A DNA stretch of 64,000 bases from Komagataeibacter sp. FNDCF1 (GTDB lineage Bacteria > Pseudomonadota > Alphaproteobacteria > Acetobacterales > Acetobacteraceae): the NCBI RefSeq assembly GCF_021295335.1, contig NZ_JAIWOT010000001.1, positions 2,712,501-2,776,500 of the forward strand, written 5' to 3'. Position numbers and translations under genes: made by a program. Shown one piece after another: positions 28,502 to 37,048 of this stretch. Within the stretch, counting starts at the first letter, position 1. Every line of letters begins with the position of its first letter. The notes under the pieces were generated by a model that saw only the letters and a program-made list of their open reading frames with translations, searched no databases and had not been told where the DNA came from.

Positions 28502-28583
28502 CGGGTTACCTCGCAAAAGGGACAAGGATGGACTGCCGTGATCCATAATGGTTGCGGCCAGTACTCATGCTTTCAGAATGGCC

Positions 28584-28619
28584 GCCCGTATTGCCGCCCG
28601 TACGGGCGGCAATACGGGC
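28584..28619. repeat. perfect 36-bp palindrome upstream of pdeA
   Basis: The left arm GCCCGTATTGCCGCCCGT (28584-28601) is followed directly by its exact reverse complement, with no loop. The centre lies between 28601 and 28602. It is 83 bp upstream of the pdeA start. As DNA it could bind a dimeric or tetrameric regulator; as RNA it would fold into a very stable hairpin at the head of the pdeA-dgc message. Confidence 0.9.
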
Positions 28620-28639
28620 ATACCGGCTGGTTATGACGG

Positions 28640-28700
28640 GCGCAGGCATATCATATGATTGGCTGAAACGTATTACATATCATATAAAATAACAGTCATG
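28640..28700 (-). promoter_or_regulatory. AT-rich putative promoter/operator segment of the c-di-GMP operon
   Basis: Two exact copies of CATATCATAT (28647-28656 and 28676-28685) lie 29 bases apart in an AT-rich island, beyond the palindrome as seen from pdeA. Direct repeats about three helical turns apart fit an activator or repressor site, but no protein can be named. Confidence 0.35.
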
Positions 28701-28811
28701 CCGGTTTGATACAAATTAAGGACCGTCACCTGTCTTTCTGATTCCGTGACCATAAGGTCCATATACCATCTGCCGCGCTGTCGATCCATTACCTAAAACA
28801 GGGCAGACCGC

Positions 28812-29069
28812 TCAGTTTTCCTGATCAGGACCACAACTTGCCCGGCTGCAGCCCGAACAGCCGCCGCAGCCCTGCCGTGTCTGTGGTACCCCGCGCCGGG
28901 TGGCATAGCGGACCAGGGGTGCGGGCGCGTGAAGTCCGCGCAGTATCGTGCCCGTGGTCTGCCAGCCCTTGTGGCCGAGGGCGGGAAACAGGCGGCCCAT
29001 CCAGTACAACCCGCATGCCATGACCACGAGGCCCGCGACCATGACCTGAAGCAGGGAAAGCACGTGCAT
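28812..29069 (-). CDS. FeoB-associated Cys-rich membrane protein
   Basis: This 85-residue protein has one N-terminal membrane segment (LSLLQVMVAGLVVMACGLYWM) and a Cys-rich tail CGGCSGCSRASC near the end. That layout fits the small Cys-rich proteins found after feoB in many bacteria. Its ATG shares one base with the feoB stop (TGATG), so translation is coupled. The Cys cluster could bind iron or an Fe-S cluster and assist ferrous uptake; this is inferred from position and composition. Confidence 0.75.
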   Translation of the reverse strand: MHVLSLLQVMVAGLVVMACGLYWMGRLFPALGHKGWQTTGTILRGLHAPAPLVRYATRRGVPQTRQGCGGCSGCSRASCGPDQEN

Positions 29070-30904
29070 CACACGATCCGCGCGATATGGTAGGTCAGGA
29101 AAGCCGCCAGGTAGGCAAGGCCGAACAGGTAGCCCGCCGTAATGGCGACCACGCGCCACGATGTGGTCTCGCGCCGGATGACCGCCAGTGTCGCCACGCA
29201 TTGTGGCGCATAGACATACCACGCCAGCAGCGACAGCGCGGTGGCCAGGCTCCAGTGCGTGGGCAGCATCTGCCCAAGCTGCTCGGCCGCCTGGTCGGTA
29301 TCGGTGCCGGAGCCAAGGGAATAGACGGTGGCCAGGGCGCCTACCGCCACCTCACGCGCGGCAAGCCCGGGAATGAGCGCCACGCAGATCTGCCAGTTGA
29401 AGCCCAGCGGCGCAAAGACGGGCAGCATGAGATGGCCGATCCGCCCGGCCAGGCTCCAGTCGATGGCGGGCCCCGGCGCACCCGCTGGCGGTGGCGGAAA
29501 GCTGGACAGCCCCCAAAGCAGCACGGTCAGCGAGACAATGGTCGTACCCACGCGCACCAGGAAGATGCGCGCCCGCTCCCACAGCCCCAGTGCGATGTCA
29601 CGTGGGTTGGGCAGGCGGTAGGCGGGCAGTTCCATGAGCAGCGTGGCCTCGGCCCGGTCGGCATTGCGCCAGCGCAGCACCAGCGCCACCAGCAGTGCGG
29701 ATACGATACCGGTCGCATACAGCCCGAACAGCACAAGCCCCTGCAGGTTCATGAACCCCATTACGGTACGGTGCGGCACGAAAGCCCCGATCAGCAGCGT
29801 GTAGACCGGCAATCGGGCCGAGCATGTCATGAGTGGTGCGATCAGGATGGTGATCAGCCGGTCACGCGGGTTCTGGATGGTGCGGGTCGCCATGATGCCG
29901 GGCACGGCACAGGCGAAGCTGGACAGCAGCGGAATGAAGGAACGCCCGCTCAGCCCGGCAAGCGACATGAGCCGGTCCAGCAGGAAGGCGGCACGCGGCA
30001 GGTAGCCCGATTCCTCCAGCACCAGTATCCACGCAAACAGGATCAGGATCTGCGGCAGGAAGGTCACCACGCTGCCCGCACCGGCAATCACGCCATCCAC
30101 GATCAGGCTGCGCAGCACGCCATCGGGCAGGAGCGCGCCCACCTTCTGGCCCAGCAGGCCCATGCCCGCGTCGATTGCATCCATCAGCGGCTGCGCCCAT
30201 GCGAACACCGCCTGGAACATGAGGAACAGCAGCACGACCAGGATGACCGGCCCCCACACCGGGTGCAGCACCCAGCGGTCGAGCCGTTCCTCCACCCGGT
30301 CGGACAGGGGGGTGGCATGGGTCACGCAGTCCGCCAGAATCTGGCGCACCATGGCGTGCAGGTCCGTGCCCGGCGGCAGGGGCGCGGGAATGGGCGGTGC
30401 GGTGGCGTCCAGCTGCGCCAGCAGGTCGCGCGCGCCATCGCGCCTGATGCCCACGGTGGGAATGACGGGCATGCCGGTTTCCGCCTGCAGGCGCGGCAGG
30501 TCGATTTCCATGCCGGCGCGTTTTGCCGCGTCGATCATGTTCAGCGCCAGTATGACCGGGCGGCCCAGGGCACGCATTTCCAGCACGAAGCGCAGGTGCA
30601 GCCGCAGGTTCGTCGCATCCGCCACACAGACCAGCAGATCGGGTGCCGCCTCTCCGCGGTAGGTGCCCGCGCACACGTCACGCGTCACGGCCTCATCGGG
30701 GCTGGTGGCGTTCAGGCTGTAGGCACCGGGCAGGTCCAGCAGCCGCACGCTGCGGCCGCCGGGCGTGGTGAACCAGCCTTCCTTGCGCTCCACGGTGGCG
30801 CCCGCGTAGTTGGCCACCTTCTGCCTGCTGCCGGTCAGCAGGTTGAACAGGGCGGTCTTGCCGCAGTTCGGGTTGCCAACCAGGGCGATGTTCAGCGTGG
30901 TCAT
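29069..30904 (-). CDS. feoB: ferrous iron transporter FeoB
   Basis: FeoB is the inner-membrane Fe(II) permease with an N-terminal G domain. In the 611-residue protein G1 is GNPNCGKT (residues 10-17), G3 is DLPGAY and G4 is NMID. About eight to ten hydrophobic helices follow, including the two Gate-type regions (AGSVVTFLPQILILFAWILVLEESGY and VGTTIVSLTVLLWGLS). It is shorter than the E. coli protein of about 770 residues, but in the range of other short FeoBs. It overlaps feoA by four bases and the Cys-rich gene by one, forming a compact operon. Confidence 0.95.
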   Translation of the reverse strand: MTTLNIALVGNPNCGKTALFNLLTGSRQKVANYAGATVERKEGWFTTPGGRSVRLLDLPGAYSLNATSPDEAVTRDVCAGTYRGEAAPDLLVCVADATNLRLHLRFVLEMRALGRPVILALNMIDAAKRAGMEIDLPRLQAETGMPVIPTVGIRRDGARDLLAQLDATAPPIPAPLPPGTDLHAMVRQILADCVTHATPLSDRVEERLDRWVLHPVWGPVILVVLLFLMFQAVFAWAQPLMDAIDAGMGLLGQKVGALLPDGVLRSLIVDGVIAGAGSVVTFLPQILILFAWILVLEESGYLPRAAFLLDRLMSLAGLSGRSFIPLLSSFACAVPGIMATRTIQNPRDRLITILIAPLMTCSARLPVYTLLIGAFVPHRTVMGFMNLQGLVLFGLYATGIVSALLVALVLRWRNADRAEATLLMELPAYRLPNPRDIALGLWERARIFLVRVGTTIVSLTVLLWGLSSFPPPPAGAPGPAIDWSLAGRIGHLMLPVFAPLGFNWQICVALIPGLAAREVAVGALATVYSLGSGTDTDQAAEQLGQMLPTHWSLATALSLLAWYVYAPQCVATLAVIRRETTSWRVVAITAGYLFGLAYLAAFLTYHIARIV

Positions 30905-31149
30905 GGCGCGTCTGCCGCCATGTGTACGTTGACACGGTCGGCTTCCGTGCGACGCAGGGCAAAGCGCGTGAAGCCGATGCGCACGGCAAGCGGGTCACCG
31001 CCCAGCGGCGCGGTTGCGACGATCCGCACCGGTTCACCGGGTACGAAGCCCAGTTCACGCAGCCGCCGTGCCACCGGGTCCGTACTGGCGTGGTCATCCA
31101 CACTGTCGATTATGGCATCGGCCCCGCGTGGCAGGTCACTCAGGCGCAT
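30901..31149 (-). CDS. feoA: ferrous iron transport protein FeoA
   Basis: This 82-residue SH3-like protein is the small cytosolic partner of FeoB. Family features are MRLSDLPRGADAIIDSV, RRLRELGFVPGEPVRIV, the AVRIGFTRFALRR block and a C-terminal VNV. ATG 31149 is preferred; the frame extends to 31209 through AT-rich leader sequence that codes for an implausible Asn/Tyr/Leu run. Its stop overlaps the feoB start (ATGA). Confidence 0.93.
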   Translation of the reverse strand: MRLSDLPRGADAIIDSVDDHASTDPVARRLRELGFVPGEPVRIVATAPLGGDPLAVRIGFTRFALRRTEADRVNVHMAADAP

Positions 31150-31164
31150 CAGGCGATCTTGTCC

Positions 31165-31210
31165 AGATAATAAAAGCAAGTAATAATTATTATTAAATAT
31201 ACATCGCAAA
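31165..31210 (-). promoter_or_regulatory. AT-rich feo promoter with possible Fur-type operator
   Basis: The only strongly AT-rich stretch in this area lies just upstream of feoA. It contains a perfect 12-bp palindrome TAATAATTATTA (31181-31192) and repeated ATAAT-like hexamers on both strands, reminiscent of Fur boxes. Assigning it to Fur is an inference from sequence and from the iron role of the operon. Confidence 0.45.
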
Positions 31211-31278
31211 ATTGTCCATCACGTTTGTTCCGGTACATGCACCATGACCAGCCCGGTCATGTTCCTTGTGCATGTGCA

Positions 31279-32613
31279 TTATGGCGCTATCGCCGCCGTG
31301 CCGGTGGCCAGCACATGGAAAAACGTGCCTGATACCAGTCCTCGCCGCAGGCCACCGGGGGGGCGGGGGGTTCCATAACCGTCGTGCATGTCGGCCAGCG
31401 GTGTGTCCGTGCCGGGGGCTGTCAGGGTGGCATAATGGAATTCGTGTCCACGCAGGTGCGTGCCCGCCGGACCAAGTGCGCAGTCATGGCGCAGGGTGGC
31501 GGCACGGTAGCCCAGGTTCATGCGCCGGGTGGCAAAGGACGTGGCATGACCCAGCAGTCCGGTCATGCGATGGGTCTGGCCCGCCTTGTCCGTCAGGCTT
31601 TCGCCCAGCACCATGAAGCCCCCGCATTCCCCATGCACCGGGCGGGTGCGGGCAAAATTGGCCAGTTCCGTGCGGAAATGCGTCGCCTGCGCCAGTTGCC
31701 CGGCATGCAGTTCCGGGTAGCCGCCGGGCAGCCAGCAGGCATCACAGCCGGGTGCCGGGCCTTCATCCGCCAGCGGTGAAAATGGCAGCAGTTCGGCTCC
31801 TGCCGCCCGCCAGCCCGCCACGATATGGGCATACATGAAAGAAAAGGCGGCATCATTCGCCACCGCGATGCGCTGCCCCGGCGGTGGCAGGGCGCGGACC
31901 CACCCCCCCGGCAGCGGTATGTCCGGCACGGTGGCGCAGGCCAGTATGGCGTCCAGATCCAGGTCACGTTCCGCCTGCGTGGCCAGCCGGTCGGCCAGCG
32001 CGTCCAGCCCGGCATGTTCACGCGCCTGCACCAGCCCCAGATGGCGTTCGGGCATCTGCAGGCCCGCATCGCGCCCGAATGCGCCCAGCACCGGTATGCC
32101 CAGAGCGGTGATGGCCTGCGTGGCCATGCCGGCATGGCGTGGCGAGCCGACACGGTTGAGGATCACGCCCGCAATGCGTACATCAGGGTCAAGGCGGGCA
32201 AACCCCAGCGCGGTTGCCGCAGCCGACTGGCCCTGCCCGGAAATGTCGAGCACCAGCAGCACCGGCAGGGCGTAGCGTGCGGCAATATCGGCTGGCGCGC
32301 CGCGTGCGCCTGCAGGCCCCAGCAGGCCATCGAACAGCCCCATGGAGGCTTCTGTCACCACCACCCCGCAGCCGGAATGGGCCTGCGCCATCACGCTGTC
32401 CAGCAGGGGGGCAGGCATGGCCCAGCTGTCCAGATTGAGGCTGGGCAGCCCGGTCAGGGCTTCGTGGAAGGCGGGATCGATATAATCCGGCCCGGTCTTG
32501 GCCCCGCGCACGGCAATGCCCCGGCGGCGCAGGGCTGCAAGGATGGCCAGTGTAAGCGTGGTCTTGCCGCTGCCAGAGCGGGGGGCGGCGATCATCAGCC
32601 CTCGTGTCATCAT
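31279..32613 (-). CDS. cobB: cobyrinate a,c-diamide synthase
   Basis: CobB (CbiA in the anaerobic pathway) amidates the a and c side chains of the corrin ring with glutamine and ATP. The 444-residue protein has an N-terminal P-loop AAPRSGSGKTTLTLAIL, KTGPDYIDPAFHEAL and a C-terminal class-I glutaminase domain with the nucleophile Cys in VHGECGGFMVLGESL and a His near GHEFHYATL. The start has AGGA six bases upstream of ATG 32613. It diverges from cbiD, with 68 bp between. Hydrogenobyrinic acid is the likely substrate, because CobN is present. Confidence 0.94.
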   Translation of the reverse strand: MMTRGLMIAAPRSGSGKTTLTLAILAALRRRGIAVRGAKTGPDYIDPAFHEALTGLPSLNLDSWAMPAPLLDSVMAQAHSGCGVVVTEASMGLFDGLLGPAGARGAPADIAARYALPVLLVLDISGQGQSAAATALGFARLDPDVRIAGVILNRVGSPRHAGMATQAITALGIPVLGAFGRDAGLQMPERHLGLVQAREHAGLDALADRLATQAERDLDLDAILACATVPDIPLPGGWVRALPPPGQRIAVANDAAFSFMYAHIVAGWRAAGAELLPFSPLADEGPAPGCDACWLPGGYPELHAGQLAQATHFRTELANFARTRPVHGECGGFMVLGESLTDKAGQTHRMTGLLGHATSFATRRMNLGYRAATLRHDCALGPAGTHLRGHEFHYATLTAPGTDTPLADMHDGYGTPRPPGGLRRGLVSGTFFHVLATGTAAIAP

Positions 32614-32681
32614 GTCCGTTCCTGCTAGACCGTGGTGAGCGGAGCCCTCTTTAACACCTGCCGGAGCACGAGATCACCCTC

Positions 32682-33770
32682 ATGGAGCGTACCCATACCA
32701 GCCTGCGCCGGGGATGGACCACAGGCAGTTGCGCTACCGCCGCCGCCCGTGCCGCATGGGGCGGGCTGTGCGGAGGGGAATTTCCCGATCCGGTCACCAT
32801 CATCCTGCCCGGTGGACAGCATGTGGCGTTTGCGCTGGCCGGCCACGGCCATGCGGGTGATGGCGCGTGGGCGGAGGTGGTCAAGGACGCAGGCGACGAC
32901 CCGGACGTAACCCACGGCGCGCATGTACGCGTGGATGTGCGCCATGGGCCGCCGGGCAGCGGCGTGGTGTTCCGCGCGGGCAGCGGGGTGGGCACCGTAA
33001 CCCTGCCGGGCCTGCCCATCCCGCCCGGCCAGCCCGCCATCAATCCCGTGCCCCGGCACATGATCCGCACGGCGCTGGCCGGTGCGGACGGCCATGAGCC
33101 GGATGTGGAGGTGACCATATCCATTGCAGGCGGGCAGGAACTCGCGCGCCATACGCTTAATGGCCGTCTGGGTATTGTGGGGGGACTGTCCATCCTGGGC
33201 ACGACGGGCATCGTGGTGCCATTTTCCTGCGCGGCGTGGATCGACAGCATCCACCGTGGCGTGGACGTGGCGCGCGCACTGGGCCTGCCGCATGTGGCGG
33301 GCTGCACGGGCGATGTGTCGGAACGCGCGACACAGGCGCTGTACGGCCTGCCGCCCGAGGCCATGCTGGAAATGGGGGATTTTGCCGGTGGGCTGCTCAA
33401 ATACATCCGCCGCCACCCCGTGGGCCGCGTCACCATTGGCGGTGGCGTGGCCAAGATGACCAAGCTGGCGCAGGGATTTCTTGACCTGCATTCCCGCCGG
33501 GGGCAGGCGGACATGACCCGGCTGGCAGACCTTGCACGCGGCATCGGGGCACCGGATACGCTGGTGGCGGCCATTGCACAGGCCCATTCCGTTGCCAGTG
33601 CCTTCGCGCTGGCGACTGATGCGGGCTGTCCCCTCGGCCCGGCTGTGGCGCGGGACGCATGGCGGACGGCAGCCGGTGTGCTGGCCGGAACGCCGTGCAT
33701 GCTGGATGTGCTGCTGTTCGACCGCGCCGGCACGCTGGTCACCCGGCATGGCCCGTATAATGTGGCGTAA
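32682..33770 (+). CDS. cbiD: CbiD-type corrin C1-methyltransferase
   Basis: CbiD methylates C1 of the ring-contracted corrin intermediate, a step paired with deacylation in the anaerobic pathway. The 362-residue protein has RRGWTTGSCATAAARAA near the N-terminus, the NPVPRHMIR segment, LGIVGGLSILGTTGIVVPFSCAAW and MGDFAGGLLKYIRRHP. The genes around it (cobG, cobN) belong to the aerobic route, where CobF normally does this step. No cobF is visible, so CbiD probably fills in. It is a single plus-strand gene between divergent cobB and convergent cobM. Confidence 0.93.
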   Translation: MERTHTSLRRGWTTGSCATAAARAAWGGLCGGEFPDPVTIILPGGQHVAFALAGHGHAGDGAWAEVVKDAGDDPDVTHGAHVRVDVRHGPPGSGVVFRAGSGVGTVTLPGLPIPPGQPAINPVPRHMIRTALAGADGHEPDVEVTISIAGGQELARHTLNGRLGIVGGLSILGTTGIVVPFSCAAWIDSIHRGVDVARALGLPHVAGCTGDVSERATQALYGLPPEAMLEMGDFAGGLLKYIRRHPVGRVTIGGGVAKMTKLAQGFLDLHSRRGQADMTRLADLARGIGAPDTLVAAIAQAHSVASAFALATDAGCPLGPAVARDAWRTAAGVLAGTPCMLDVLLFDRAGTLVTRHGPYNVA

Positions 33771-33779
33771 AGCGCAGGG

Positions 33780-33857
33780 AAGTTTTTGGTAAAGCTTTTT
33801 TCAGAAAGCTCCAGAAGACACCGCCTTTTTGAAAGAAGGCGGCACCCAGAAACGTTT
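33780..33857 (+). repeat. dispersed intergenic palindromic repeat, copy B
   Basis: Copy B starts AAGTTTTTGGTAAAGCTTTT, contains an ACCGCCTTTTTGAAAGAAGGCGGCA-type stem at about 33820-33843 and ends CACCCAGAAACG. It fills the space between the 3' ends of cbiD and cobM, which converge here. Confidence 0.8.
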
Positions 33858-33877
33858 ATTCTCCTGTAGCGCCCGGT

Positions 33878-34630
33878 TCAGGACCGGAAGCGGCGGTGGT
33901 AGTCGGCATTGTACAGCGCGCTTTCACGGAAATCATGGGCGCCCAGTGCGGGGCCGACCAGCACCAGCGCCGTGCGTTCGATGGGGTTTTCTGCCAGTTT
34001 TTCACAAATGTTGCCCAGCGTGCCCCGCAGCACGACCTGATCCGGCCATGTCGCCCGCGCCACGATGGCTACCGGGCAGTCCGCGCCATAGAATGGCGTC
34101 AGGTCAGCCACGATCCGCTCCAGCACATGAATGGCCAGATGAATGGCCAGCGTGGCCCCCGTGGCGCCAAAGGCGGCCAGCTTCTCGCGCTCCGGCATGG
34201 CGGAGGCCCGGCCGCTCACGCGCGTCAGCACCACGCTCTGGGCCACTTCCGGCACCGTCAGTTCACGCCCCAGGACGGAGGCGGCGGCGGCAAAGGCGGG
34301 CACGCCCGGCGTCATGGTCCACGGAATGCTGTGGCGGTCCAGCCTGCGGATCTGTTCGGCCACGGCGCTGTAGACCGAAAGGTCGCCCGAATGCAGGCGC
34401 GCCACATCCTGTCGTGCGGCATGGGCGCGGAGGTATTCCTGCTCGATCAGGTCCAGTGTCAGCGGCGCGGTATCAACCAGCCGCGCATCGGGCGGGCAGT
34501 GTTCCAGCATTTCGGGTGGCACGATGGAGCCCGCGTACAGGCAGACCGGGCATTTCGCCAGCAGGTCGCGCCCGCGCAGGGTCAGCAGGTCGGCGGCACC
34601 GGGGCCTGCACCAATGAAGTGTACGGTCAT
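33878..34630 (-). CDS. cobM: precorrin-4 C11-methyltransferase
   Basis: CobM uses S-adenosylmethionine to methylate C11 of precorrin-4. The 250-residue tetrapyrrole methylase starts [20 protein letters not shown], then has [27 protein letters not shown] and the central [25 protein letters not shown] 34630 is chosen because AGAGG lies just upstream and the motif begins at once. It overlaps cobE by four bases, in the order cobL-cobE-cobM. Confidence 0.93.
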   Translation of the reverse strand: MTVHFIGAGPGAADLLTLRGRDLLAKCPVCLYAGSIVPPEMLEHCPPDARLVDTAPLTLDLIEQEYLRAHAARQDVARLHSGDLSVYSAVAEQIRRLDRHSIPWTMTPGVPAFAAAASVLGRELTVPEVAQSVVLTRVSGRASAMPEREKLAAFGATGATLAIHLAIHVLERIVADLTPFYGADCPVAIVARATWPDQVVLRGTLGNICEKLAENPIERTALVLVGPALGAHDFRESALYNADYHRRFRS

Positions 34631-35001
34631 GCATCCTCTCCCTGTGCCATGGCACATGTTGCGTGCGGGCCGGTCAGGCGTGGCACGATCAGCCGTGCGG
34701 TCCCGCCCGCCGCCGCCAGCGCGCAGCCTTCTGCCACGGACGCCACGCCAAGGGCCGCCTGCGCCCGCGCCGAGCGGGTGACGCAGCGCGGCTGCGCGGC
34801 CAGCAGTTCATCGGGCGTTATGGCGCGCACGTCCAGCCCCAGCCGCGCCATTGCGGCCTGCAGCCCCGCCTCGCGGTAGCGGAAGGCAGGCACGGCCACA
34901 AGGTCTGCCCGCCTGCCACAGCGCGCCTGTGCGCCGTTGATGAGATCAATGATTTCGCCCGCCCCGCATCCGCTGCGCAGGCCAAGTCCCGCCACGATCA
35001 T
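34627..35001 (-). CDS. cobE: cobalamin biosynthesis protein CobE (CbiG C-terminal domain)
   Basis: This 124-residue protein matches the C-terminal domain of CbiG. The N-terminus [21 protein letters not shown] is typical, followed by [21 protein letters not shown] and [12 protein letters not shown]. CbiG opens the lactone ring in the anaerobic pathway, while CobE of aerobic organisms is small and has an uncertain role. Its start overlaps cobL and its end overlaps cobM, each by four bases, so the three are coupled. Confidence 0.87.
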   Translation of the reverse strand: MIVAGLGLRSGCGAGEIIDLINGAQARCGRRADLVAVPAFRYREAGLQAAMARLGLDVRAITPDELLAAQPRCVTRSARAQAALGVASVAEGCALAAAGGTARLIVPRLTGPHATCAMAQGEDA

Positions 35002-36245
35002 GGCGTGTCTTCCGTGCGGGTGACGGCATAGCTGGTTACGGTCATGCCGGGGCGGAAGGCATGAAAGCGGCCGATCGGCTCCAGCCGCTCCACCTGCATG
35101 CGGGTCAGCGTGCCGCCCCACCTTGTGCGGGCGGCCATCACGCTGGCTTCACTCTCCAGTGTCACGGCATTGGCCACCAGCCGCCCGCCGGGGCGCAGCG
35201 CCCGCCATGCCGCCTCCAGCATGCCGGGATTGCTGATGCCGCCACCGAGGAAGATGGCATCGGGCGCGGGCAGGCCGTCAGCCTGCATCTGCGCAATACA
35301 GGCCGGGGCCTCTCCCGCTGCGACCTGAAGTGCGGGCACGCCGAGATTGAGCGCATTATGGGTGATGCGGGCGCGGCGGGCAGCCGATTTCTCAACGGCA
35401 ATAGCGCGGTTGGCGGGGTGGCGCAGCATCCATTCAATACTGATGGAGCCCGACCCCGCGCCAATGTCCCACAGCACTTCCCCCCGTCGGGGGGCAAGGG
35501 CGGACAGGGTGGCGGCCCGGATCTCGCGCTTGGTGATCTGTCCGTCATGGTCAAACATGTCATCAGGCAGCCCGCAGGCCAGCGGAATGACCCGTGCGTC
35601 GCGCGTTGCCACCACTTCGATGGCCATCAGGTTCAGGCGCGGTATATCCAGCCCGCCCGCCCGCGCAATCTCCGTCACGCGCGCGCTGCGGCGTGTCTGC
35701 CGCCCGCCACCCAGCCTGCCCAGTATATGCAGGGTGGAGTCGCCAAAGCCACGCGTGTCCAGCCAGTGCGCAAAGGTGCGGGGTGTATGTTCATCCGCCG
35801 AAAGCACGACCAGCCTGCCGCCGGGTTGCAGGGCGGGGGCGGTGGCCTCCATGGGGCGGCCGCACAGGGAAAGCAGCGTGATCTCCTGCTCCGCCCAGCC
35901 CAGCAGGTTGCACGCCAGCGCTACGGAGGACAGCGCGGGCAGGCAGGCCATCTCCCCCATTGGCACATGGCGGTGCAGTGTACTGGCAATGCCGAACAGG
36001 AACGGATCACCCGATGCCAGCACGCAGACCGGCCTGCCCCGCCAGCCCAGCAGTCCGGCAATGCCATCCGCCAGCGGGTGCGGCCATGCCAGCGTGCGCC
36101 CCGTGACCAACGGGGCGGCAAGCGCGAGGTGCCGCGTGCCACCGACCACCAGTTCCGCCCCCGCGATCAGCGCCCGATGGGTTGCGGGCAGGGCCTCGAC
36201 ACCGTCTTCCCCAATGCCGATAACATGCAGCCACGGGGTGCTCAT
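34998..36245 (-). CDS. cobL: precorrin-6Y C5,15-methyltransferase (decarboxylating)
   Basis: CobL is a two-domain enzyme that methylates C5 and C15 and decarboxylates the C12 acetate. In the 415-residue protein the N-terminal CbiE-type methylase (1-200) has HVIGIGEDGVEALP, VLASGDPFLFGIAST and CLPALSSVALACNLLGW. The C-terminal CbiT-type domain (about 225-400) has EIRAATLSALAPRRGEVLWDIGAGSGSISIEW with the SAM loop. It diverges from cobK with about 30 bp between, so promoters must overlap. Confidence 0.93.
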   Translation of the reverse strand: MSTPWLHVIGIGEDGVEALPATHRALIAGAELVVGGTRHLALAAPLVTGRTLAWPHPLADGIAGLLGWRGRPVCVLASGDPFLFGIASTLHRHVPMGEMACLPALSSVALACNLLGWAEQEITLLSLCGRPMEATAPALQPGGRLVVLSADEHTPRTFAHWLDTRGFGDSTLHILGRLGGGRQTRRSARVTEIARAGGLDIPRLNLMAIEVVATRDARVIPLACGLPDDMFDHDGQITKREIRAATLSALAPRRGEVLWDIGAGSGSISIEWMLRHPANRAIAVEKSAARRARITHNALNLGVPALQVAAGEAPACIAQMQADGLPAPDAIFLGGGISNPGMLEAAWRALRPGGRLVANAVTLESEASVMAARTRWGGTLTRMQVERLEPIGRFHAFRPGMTVTSYAVTRTEDTP

Positions 36246-36277
36246 GCGGCCCCCCTGTTCCATGGTAGAGAGAAAAC

Positions 36278-37048
36278 ATGCGGGTTCTGGTTCTGGGCGG
36301 CACAACGGAGGCAAGGCAGCTTTACGGGCTGCTGGAACGCCACGCCACGCGTTTTTACACCACTGTTTCGCTGGCCGGTGTCACGCGTGCGCCCGTGCTC
36401 CCGGCGCTGGAAGTCCGCATTGGCGGCTTTGGCGGGGCGGAAGGGCTGCGTGACTGGCTGCTGGCGCACCACATCGGGGCAGTGGTGGACGCCACTCACC
36501 CTTTTGCCACGCAAATCAGCGGCAATGCGGTACACGCCTGTGCGGCAGCGCATGTGCCGCTGCTGCGCGTGGAGCGGCCCGGCTGGATCCCTGCGCCAGA
36601 TGACCACTGGACCATCGTGCCCGACATGCAGGCCGCCGCCCGCGCGCTGGGTACCAGACCCCGGCGCGTCCTGCTGACGGTCGGCCGCAAGGACCTGCTG
36701 CCTTTTGCCGGTGCCGGTCTGCATGACTGGTTGCTTCGCAGTGTCGATCGTCCCGATGACAGCCTGCTGCCACCGGGCTGCCGGGTGCTGCTGGCACGTG
36801 GCCCCTTTGATGAAGCGGGTGAGGAAGCCCTGCTGCGCCAGGAGCGGATCGGGGTGATCGTGACCAAGAACTCCGGCGGCAGCGCCACATATGCCAAGCT
36901 GGCGGCGGCGCGCAGGCTGGGGGTGGCGGTGATCATGGTGGCCCGTCCCCCCGTGGCTGCCGCCCGTACCGTGGCGGATGCTGCTGGCGCCATGGCATGG
37001 CTGGACGGGCTTCACGCGCACGGGGCCGCCACGCTGCGGGCGGTATAG
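36278..37048 (+). CDS. cobK: precorrin-6A reductase
   Basis: CobK reduces the macrocycle of precorrin-6A with NADPH to give precorrin-6B (6Y). The 256-residue protein starts MRVLVLGGTTEARQLYGLL. It has DATHPFATQISGNAVHACAA, LLRVERPGW, LLTVGRKDLLPF and the C-terminal VTKNSGGSATYAKLAAARRLGVAVIMV. It overlaps the 3' end of convergent cobJ by 37 bp. Confidence 0.94.
   Translation: MRVLVLGGTTEARQLYGLLERHATRFYTTVSLAGVTRAPVLPALEVRIGGFGGAEGLRDWLLAHHIGAVVDATHPFATQISGNAVHACAAAHVPLLRVERPGWIPAPDDHWTIVPDMQAAARALGTRPRRVLLTVGRKDLLPFAGAGLHDWLLRSVDRPDDSLLPPGCRVLLARGPFDEAGEEALLRQERIGVIVTKNSGGSATYAKLAAARRLGVAVIMVARPPVAAARTVADAAGAMAWLDGLHAHGAATLRAV

Noticed and set aside
29087-31183. Plus-strand open frame of 698 codons opposite feoB
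   Set aside because: Gln/Arg/His-rich shadow of feoB with no recognisable motif.
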